From Mycobacterium sp. (lineage in GTDB: Bacteria > Actinomycetota > Actinomycetes > Mycobacteriales > Mycobacteriaceae): a stretch of DNA of 6,344 bases. The translations under genes were made by a program, and so were the position numbers. Each line of letters opens with the position of its first letter. Within the stretch, counting starts at the first letter, position 1. The stretch spans positions 1-6,344 of the forward strand of contig JAHBAP020000110.1 in NCBI GenBank assembly GCA_018500005.2, in the 5' to 3' direction. The notes below the pieces were generated by a model. It was not told the DNA's origin, did not search any database, and saw nothing but the letters and a program-made list of their open reading frames with translations. Shown here one piece after another: positions 1 through 6,344 of the stretch.

Positions 1-1145
<1,145 letters not shown>

Positions 1146-1155
1146 TGTCTGGGCT

Positions 1156-4100
1156 GTGACGGCCGTCCCAGAAACTTCCGATCTCACTCAGGCCTACGCG
1201 GCGACCTACCGCGGCTCGCACGGGGGCGCGGTGAACGCTGCGACCGTTCCGGCCGCGTTGATCGCCGCCCAACGGCAGCTCGCGTCCCGCCGACGATCCG
1301 GGGAGACCCTGGTCGAGATCTACGGCGGCCCCGAGGCCGGCGCCGAAACCGACTCCGGGGCGGGCGTCGAGTTCGGTCCCGCCCTGCAGATCGTGACCGA
1401 TCAGGCCGCGATGCTGATGGACTCGGTGACCGTGCTGCTGCACCGACTCGGGGTGCCCTACGTCGCGCTGATGCATCCGGCGCTGTGGGTACATCGCGAC
1501 GGCGAGGGAAACCTGACCGCGATCGGGCAGTCGGCCGCCGAAGATGCCATCGAGGAGTCCTGGATTCACATCCAGTTGGCGGACAACGTCGATCAACGGG
1601 CGCTGGCCAAAGCGGTGCGAATGTTGCCGATGGTGGTCGACGACGCACGTCAAGTGGCACAGGACTCCGCGGAGCTGTCGTCGGGCCTGCTCAAACTCGC
1701 CCACGAGATCGCCGCCGACGACGGGACCCGGTTCCCGGGCGCCGACCGGATGGACGTTTCCTATCTGCTGCGCTGGCTGGATTCGCATTTCGTGCTGCTC
1801 GGCTCGCTGCGCTGTACGGTCCGCGACGGTCAGGCCGTCGCCGACGAATCCAGCCGGCTCGGGGTGGCCCGGCTTCGTACCGAGGTTCTGCCCGAACTCA
1901 GCCGGCCGGGCGAGACGGTGGCGCTGGCCCAGGCCACCATGCCCAGCTTCCTTCGCTACGGCGCGTACCCCTACATCGTCGTGGTGCGTGAGCAGGGATC
2001 CACCGGCGAGGTGGTCGAGCACCGGTTCGTCGGGCTGTTCACCGTCGCGGCGATGAACGCCAACGTCCTCGACATCCCGCTCATCTCCCGTCGGGTTCAG
2101 CAGGCGTTGGCGATTTCCCAGGACGACCCGCGCCACCCCGGCCAGTTGGTGCTCGACATCATCCAGACCATCCCGCGTCCGGAACTGTTCACGATGACCG
2201 CCGATGACCTCGTCGAGACCGTCGGCGCCGTCATCGACCTCGGCTCGCAGCGGCGGGCCCTGCTGTTCCTCCGCGGGGACCGGCTCGGGCACTTCGTCTC
2301 CTGCCTGGTCTACCTTCCGCGTGACCGCTACACCACCGCGGTCCGGCTTGCCATGCAGGACATCCTGGTGCGCGAGTTCGGCGGCGACAGCATCGACTAC
2401 ACGGCGCGAATCAGCGAATCACCCTGGGCGGTGGTTCATTTCACCGTTCTGCTGCCCGATGAAACCGATGGGCGTCAGATCGACACCTCCGAGGCCAACC
2501 GGGTCCGCATTCAGGACCTGCTCACGACGGCCACCCGCACCTGGGCCGATCGGCTGGTGGGATCCGCCCGCGAAGGCATGATCGGAACCGCGGTCGCCGA
2601 ACATTACGCCGAAGCGCTGCCCGAGGAATACAAGCAGGTGGTCAAGCCGCATGAGGCGATCACCGACATCGGCATAATCGAGAACCTGCAGCCCGACTCG
2701 GTGCGGCTGCAACTGGAACCGGGTGACGAACTGACCTCTGCCGGGGAGGCCTATCTCACCTGGTATCTGGGTGGCGGTTCGGCGTCGTTGAGCCAACTGC
2801 TGCCGATGCTGCAGTGCATGGGTGTGGAGGTCCTGGAGGAACGGCCCTTCACGGTGCTGCGCCGCGACGGGTTGGCGGTGTGGATCTACCAGTTCACGAT
2901 CCGCCCCGAGGCGTCGATGCCGGAGTTGGGCAGCGGTGCGAAATGGGACGCCACAGCGGAGCGCTTCACCGAGGCGCTCACCGCCATCTGGCAGGGCAGC
3001 GTGGAGATCGACCGCTTCAACGAGCTGGTGCTGCGGGCGGATCTGACCTGGCAGCAGGTGATGATCCTGCGCGCCTACGCGAAGTATCTGCGTCAGGCGG
3101 GCTTCCCCTACAGCCAGTCCCATGTCGAGGCGGTGCTGGGGCAGAACCCCTCGACGGCGCGGGCGCTGGTGGCGTTGTTCGAGGCGATGTTCGATCCGGA
3201 CGCCGCCGCCAAGGGGCTGGACGCCAAGGCCGCCGCGCGTGCCGTCGCCTCCGACATCGACGCGCTGACCAGTCTCGACACCGACCGGGTGCTGCGGGCT
3301 TTCGCCTCGATGATCGAGGCGACCCTGCGCACGAACTTCTACGTGACCGCACCAGGGTCCGCTCGCGCCCGAAATGTGTTGTCGGTCAAGGTCAATCCCG
3401 AACTGATCAACGAACTTCCGCTGCCCAGGCCGAAGTTCGAGATCTTCGTCTACTCACCCCGGGTCGAGGGCGTGCACCTCCGGTTCGGTCCGGTCGCCCG
3501 CGGTGGGCTGCGCTGGTCGGACCGGCGCGAGGACTTCCGCACCGAGATCCTCGGTCTGGTCAAGGCCCAGGCGGTCAAGAACGCCGTCATCGTGCCGGTC
3601 GGCGCGAAGGGCGGATTCGTCCTGAAGCGGCCGCCGGCCCCCACCGGCGACCCGGCGGCAGACCGGGATGCCTTCCGCGACGAGGGCGTCGCCTGCTACC
3701 GGCTGTTCGTCAGCGGTCTGCTCGACGTCACCGACAACGTCGACCGGGCCGGCGGCGGCATCATCGCCCCGGACCGGGTGGTGCGCCGCGACGGCGACGA
3801 CGCCTATCTGGTGGTGGCCGCCGACAAGGGCACCGCCACCTTCTCCGACATCGCCAACGACGTCGCGAACTCCTACGGCTTCTGGCTGGGCGATGCTTTC
3901 GCCTCCGGCGGTTCGGTGGGTTACGACCACAAGGCCATGGGCATCACGGCCAAGGGCGCCTGGGAGTCGGTCAAGCGGCACTTCCGCGAGATGGGCGTCG
4001 ACACCCAGGCCGAGGACTTCACCGTCGTCGGCGTCGGGGATATGAGTGGCGACGTGTTCGGCAACGGGATGCTGCTCTCGCCTCACATCAGGCTGCTGGC

Positions 4101-5946
4101 CGCCTTCGACCACCGGCACATCTTCGTCGACCCCGATCCGGACGCGGCCCGGTCGTTCGTCGAGCGCCAGCGGCTCTTCGACCTTCCCCGATCCAGCTGG
4201 GAGGACTACGACCCCGGCCTGATCAGCGCCGGCGGGGGAGTCTTCAGCCGGCAGCAGAAGTCGATCCCGATCAGTGAGCAGATGCGTGCGGCACTCGGCA
4301 TCGAGGACGGGGTCACCGAGATGACACCGCCGAGTCTGATGCACGCCATTCTGCAGGCGCCGGTGGATCTGCTGTTCAACGGCGGCATCGGCACCTACAT
4401 CAAGGCGGAGTCGGAGTCCGACGCCGCCGTCGGCGACCGCGCCAACGACACCCTGCGCGTCAACGGCAACCAGGTGCGCGCCAAGGTGGTCGGGGAAGGC
4501 GGCAACCTCGGCGTCACCTCGCTGGGTCGGGTCGAGTTCGACCTGTCCGGCGGCCGCATCAACACCGACGCCATGGACAACTCGGCGGGCGTGGACTGCT
4601 CCGACCATGAGGTCAACATCAAGATTCTGGTCGACTCGCTGGTCGGCGCCGGCCGCATCGACCCCGACCGGCGCACCGAACTGCTGACGTCGATGACCGA
4701 CGAGGTCGGCCGGTTGGTGCTCACCGACAACACCGACCAGAACGACCTGATGGGAACCAGCCGGGCCAACGCCGCGTCGATGCTCAACGTGCACGCCCGC
4801 CAGATCCGCGAACTCGAGGAGCGCCGCGACCTCAACCGCGAACTGGAGGCGCTGCCGAGCGAGAAGGAGATCGTCCGCCGGGAGCAGACGGGCCTCGGGC
4901 TGACCTCACCGGAGCTGGCCACGTTGCTGGCGCATGTGAAGCTCGCCCTCAAGGAACAGGTGCTGGCCAGCGACTTGCCCGACCAGGAAGTGTTCGCCTC
5001 GCGGCTGCCCGGATACTTCCCTTCGCAGCTGCGAGACGACTTCGCCGCCGAGATCCGCACCCACCAACTGCGACGCGAGATCGTCACCACAATGCTGGTG
5101 AACGACGTCGTCGACACCGGCGGCATCAGCTTCGCCTACCGGGTCACCGACGACGCCGGTGTGGACTACGTGGACGCCGTACGGGCGTTCGCCGCCACCG
5201 AGGCCATCTTCGGCATCGGTCAGACCTGGCGGCGCATCCGGGCCTCGGCCGCCGATGGTGTGCCGGTCGCGGTCACCGACCGGATGACTCTCGACCTGCG
5301 CCGGCTGCTGGACCGCGCCGTCCGATGGCTGCTGAACAACCGCCCCCAGCCGCTGGCGGTAGGTGCGGAGATCAACCGGTTCGCGGCCAAGGTCGCCGCC
5401 CTGACCCCGGGAATGCCGAACTGGCTGCGCGGCGACGACTCAGCCATCGTCGCCAAGGAGTCGGCGGAGTTCGCCGCCGCCGGGGTTCCGGCCGAGCTCG
5501 CCTATACGGTGGCCTCCGGGCTCTACCAGTACAGCCTGCTCGATGTCATCGACATCGCCGATATCCTCGACCGTGATCCGGCCGAGGTGGCCGACGCCTA
5601 CTTCGCGCTGATGGACTATCTGGGCACCGACGGTCTGCTGACCGCGGTTTCCGGTCTGCCGCGCGATGACCGGTGGCATGCGTTGGCGCGGTTGGCGATT
5701 CGAGATGACATCTACGGATCGCTGCGCGCGTTGTGTTTCGACGTGATGGGCGCCGGTGAGCCGGACGAGACCGGGGAGCAGAAGATCGCAGAGTGGGAAC
5801 ACAGCAACCGCTCCCGGTTGCAGCGGGCCCGGCGGACCCTCGACGAGATCTACGCCGGCGATGCGCGGGATCTGGCCACGTTGTCGGTGGCCGCCCGGCA
5901 GATCCGCAGCATGACCCGGACCAGTGGAACAGGTGAGAGTGCCTGA
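1156..5946 (+). CDS. gdh: Large (180 kDa class) NAD-specific glutamate dehydrogenase
   Basis: It catalyses oxidative deamination of glutamate to 2-oxoglutarate and ammonium with NAD+, linking amino-acid catabolism to the TCA cycle in the cytoplasm. It has 1596 residues, close to mycobacterial homologues (about 1594-1624, recalled). The long N-terminal part holds ACT-like segments, roughly 73-120, 370-437 and 543-584. The catalytic domain follows: GGLRWSDR (783-790), [14 protein letters not shown] (807-820) with Lys808 and catalytic Lys818, AADKGT with Asp890, a dinucleotide-binding [13 protein letters not shown] (959-971), and GEGGNLGVT (1113-1121). A helical C-terminal region includes GLTSPELA and [11 protein letters not shown] at about 1248-1318. 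Arg782 stands where short hexameric enzymes have their first substrate lysine; recalled large-class relatives also have Arg. GTG 1156 is the first possible start after the in-frame stop at 1117-1119. A later GTG at 1231 has a G-rich leader but would remove AYAATYRG, which resembles relatives. In mycobacteria, unphosphorylated GarA inhibits this enzyme and PknG phosphorylation relieves it; neither gene is in the window. Confidence 0.96.
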   Translation: MTAVPETSDLTQAYAATYRGSHGGAVNAATVPAALIAAQRQLASRRRSGETLVEIYGGPEAGAETDSGAGVEFGPALQIVTDQAAMLMDSVTVLLHRLGVPYVALMHPALWVHRDGEGNLTAIGQSAAEDAIEESWIHIQLADNVDQRALAKAVRMLPMVVDDARQVAQDSAELSSGLLKLAHEIAADDGTRFPGADRMDVSYLLRWLDSHFVLLGSLRCTVRDGQAVADESSRLGVARLRTEVLPELSRPGETVALAQATMPSFLRYGAYPYIVVVREQGSTGEVVEHRFVGLFTVAAMNANVLDIPLISRRVQQALAISQDDPRHPGQLVLDIIQTIPRPELFTMTADDLVETVGAVIDLGSQRRALLFLRGDRLGHFVSCLVYLPRDRYTTAVRLAMQDILVREFGGDSIDYTARISESPWAVVHFTVLLPDETDGRQIDTSEANRVRIQDLLTTATRTWADRLVGSAREGMIGTAVAEHYAEALPEEYKQVVKPHEAITDIGIIENLQPDSVRLQLEPGDELTSAGEAYLTWYLGGGSASLSQLLPMLQCMGVEVLEERPFTVLRRDGLAVWIYQFTIRPEASMPELGSGAKWDATAERFTEALTAIWQGSVEIDRFNELVLRADLTWQQVMILRAYAKYLRQAGFPYSQSHVEAVLGQNPSTARALVALFEAMFDPDAAAKGLDAKAAARAVASDIDALTSLDTDRVLRAFASMIEATLRTNFYVTAPGSARARNVLSVKVNPELINELPLPRPKFEIFVYSPRVEGVHLRFGPVARGGLRWSDRREDFRTEILGLVKAQAVKNAVIVPVGAKGGFVLKRPPAPTGDPAADRDAFRDEGVACYRLFVSGLLDVTDNVDRAGGGIIAPDRVVRRDGDDAYLVVAADKGTATFSDIANDVANSYGFWLGDAFASGGSVGYDHKAMGITAKGAWESVKRHFREMGVDTQAEDFTVVGVGDMSGDVFGNGMLLSPHIRLLAAFDHRHIFVDPDPDAARSFVERQRLFDLPRSSWEDYDPGLISAGGGVFSRQQKSIPISEQMRAALGIEDGVTEMTPPSLMHAILQAPVDLLFNGGIGTYIKAESESDAAVGDRANDTLRVNGNQVRAKVVGEGGNLGVTSLGRVEFDLSGGRINTDAMDNSAGVDCSDHEVNIKILVDSLVGAGRIDPDRRTELLTSMTDEVGRLVLTDNTDQNDLMGTSRANAASMLNVHARQIRELEERRDLNRELEALPSEKEIVRREQTGLGLTSPELATLLAHVKLALKEQVLASDLPDQEVFASRLPGYFPSQLRDDFAAEIRTHQLRREIVTTMLVNDVVDTGGISFAYRVTDDAGVDYVDAVRAFAATEAIFGIGQTWRRIRASAADGVPVAVTDRMTLDLRRLLDRAVRWLLNNRPQPLAVGAEINRFAAKVAALTPGMPNWLRGDDSAIVAKESAEFAAAGVPAELAYTVASGLYQYSLLDVIDIADILDRDPAEVADAYFALMDYLGTDGLLTAVSGLPRDDRWHALARLAIRDDIYGSLRALCFDVMGAGEPDETGEQKIAEWEHSNRSRLQRARRTLDEIYAGDARDLATLSVAARQIRSMTRTSGTGESA
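5931..5937 (+). promoter_or_regulatory. Ribosome binding site for the thioesterase, inside the gdh 3' end
   Basis: AGGTGAG lies within the last gdh codons. Its AGGTGA part matches the 3' half of the extended Shine-Dalgarno sequence GGAGGTGATC. Counted from the AGG, it leaves 5 bases before GTG 5939, an acceptable spacing. This favours 5939 over the two other in-frame GTG codons, at 5924 and 5933, neither of which has such a match in front. The site would be used by ribosomes finishing gdh, which fits translational coupling. Confidence 0.45.
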
Positions 5947-6344
5947 CGTCGCGGGCTCGCAAGATCTCGGCTTCACCACCGGTGTGCGTGTGCGCTGGTC
6001 GGATATCGACATGTACCAGCACGTCAACCACGGGACCATGGTGACCATCCTCGAGGAGGCCCGGGTCGACTTCCTGCGCGAACCGTTCGCCGACGACGTC
6101 AAGACCATCGGACTGCTCATCCACGAGGTCCGGGTGCTCTACAAAGGCCAACTGCGCCTTGTCGATTCGCCGCTCCAGGTCACCATGTGGACCAAGCGCC
6201 TGCGGGCGGTGGACTTCACCCTCGGTTACGAGGTGCGCTCGGTGGGGGCCGATCCGGATTCCAAACCCGCAGTGATCGCCGAAACCCAACTGGCCGCCGT
6301 GCACATCGAGGAACAGCGGCTGGTGCGGCTGTCGCCGAAGCATC
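5939..6344 (+). CDS. Hotdog-fold (4HBT family) acyl-CoA thioesterase, 3' end cut off by the window
   Basis: This is probably a small cytoplasmic thioesterase that hydrolyses an acyl-CoA or related thioester; the substrate cannot be read from the sequence. From GTG 5939, 135 complete residues are visible with no stop, close to the usual length for the family (about 130-150), so only the extreme C-terminus should be missing. The diagnostic motif is at residues 20-42: [12 protein letters not shown] followed by EEAR, matching the FadM/YbgC-type pattern of D-x-D, HVNN and E-x-AR. Asp24 is the likely catalytic acid and the helix around 32-42 the hotdog helix. His31 replaces the commoner second Asn. 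The remainder ([38 protein letters not shown]) has the alternating pattern of hotdog beta strands. No signal peptide or membrane segment is seen. The start overlaps the gdh stop by 8 bases. The reading frame is open only from 5915, so the start must be GTG 5924, 5933 or 5939. It resembles M. tuberculosis Rv2475c as recalled. Confidence 0.88.
   Translation, partial: MPDVAGSQDLGFTTGVRVRWSDIDMYQHVNHGTMVTILEEARVDFLREPFADDVKTIGLLIHEVRVLYKGQLRLVDSPLQVTMWTKRLRAVDFTLGYEVRSVGADPDSKPAVIAETQLAAVHIEEQRLVRLSPKH

Noticed and set aside
1146..1155. Possible terminator between ettA and gdh
   Set aside because: The gap is only 10 bases, with no inverted repeat and no T-run, so it cannot hold an intrinsic terminator.
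1222..1233. Alternative gdh start at GTG 1231 with a G-rich leader (GGGGG at 1222-1226)
   Set aside because: Starting here would remove the AYAATYRG segment, which resembles the N-termini recalled for other mycobacterial glutamate dehydrogenases.
2674..2676. A rare ATA isoleucine codon in gdh (residue 507) as a possible sign of foreign DNA or a pause site
   Set aside because: It is a single rare codon in an otherwise uniform high-GC gene, with no shift in composition around it.
2814..4277. 487-codon plus-strand open frame inside gdh
   Set aside because: It is an Arg/Gly/Pro-rich alternate-frame shadow. The gdh frame is continuous through this region with all catalytic motifs, so no frameshift or nested gene is needed.
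3454..4794. 446-codon open frame on the minus strand inside the dehydrogenase gene
   Set aside because: It lies opposite the catalytic domain, the best conserved part of gdh. Its product is rich in Val, Gly, Asp, His and Arg with no recognisable domain, as expected for an antisense shadow in GC-rich DNA.
5440..6343. Two overlapping minus-strand open frames at the right end (5440-6120 and 5546-6343)
   Set aside because: They lie antisense to the gdh C-terminus and the thioesterase, both with clear family motifs on the plus strand. The minus-strand products show no domain.

Overview
The window is a stretch of high-GC actinobacterial chromosome, almost certainly from a mycobacterium (Mycobacterium/Mycolicibacterium type). 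This rests on the GC-rich third codon positions, the use of GTG starts, and the close match, recalled from memory, of all three proteins to the M. tuberculosis run Rv2477c-Rv2476c-Rv2475c and its M. smegmatis counterparts. No database search was possible.

All of the coding DNA lies on the plus strand and there is essentially no free intergenic space. Positions 1-1145 hold the last two thirds of ettA, an ABC-F ATPase that acts on the ribosome as an energy-dependent translational throttle. Ten bases later, 1156-5946 encodes a complete 1596-residue NAD-specific glutamate dehydrogenase of the large (about 180 kDa) class. From 5939, overlapping the dehydrogenase stop by 8 bases, a hotdog-fold (4HBT-type) thioesterase begins and runs off the right edge, probably only a few residues before its natural end. 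No RNA genes, insertion sequences, CRISPR arrays, long repeats or hairpin terminators were recognised.

The layout suggests a transcription unit that can be read through from ettA, with a likely second entry point at the ettA/gdh junction. The ettA stop codon sits inside a mycobacterial -10-like hexamer (TAGTGT) placed 7 bases before the gdh GTG, and no convincing Shine-Dalgarno precedes that GTG, so gdh may also be made from a leaderless mRNA. The thioesterase is probably translationally coupled to gdh. Functionally, EttA adjusts translation to the ATP/ADP ratio and the dehydrogenase feeds glutamate carbon into the TCA cycle while making NADH; the thioesterase substrate is unknown.

I see no sign of a new mobile, defence or biosynthetic system. 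The region looks like conserved core chromosome, and the points worth checking are modest: the junction promoter, the overlapping start, and the conserved ettA-gdh-thioesterase neighbourhood.
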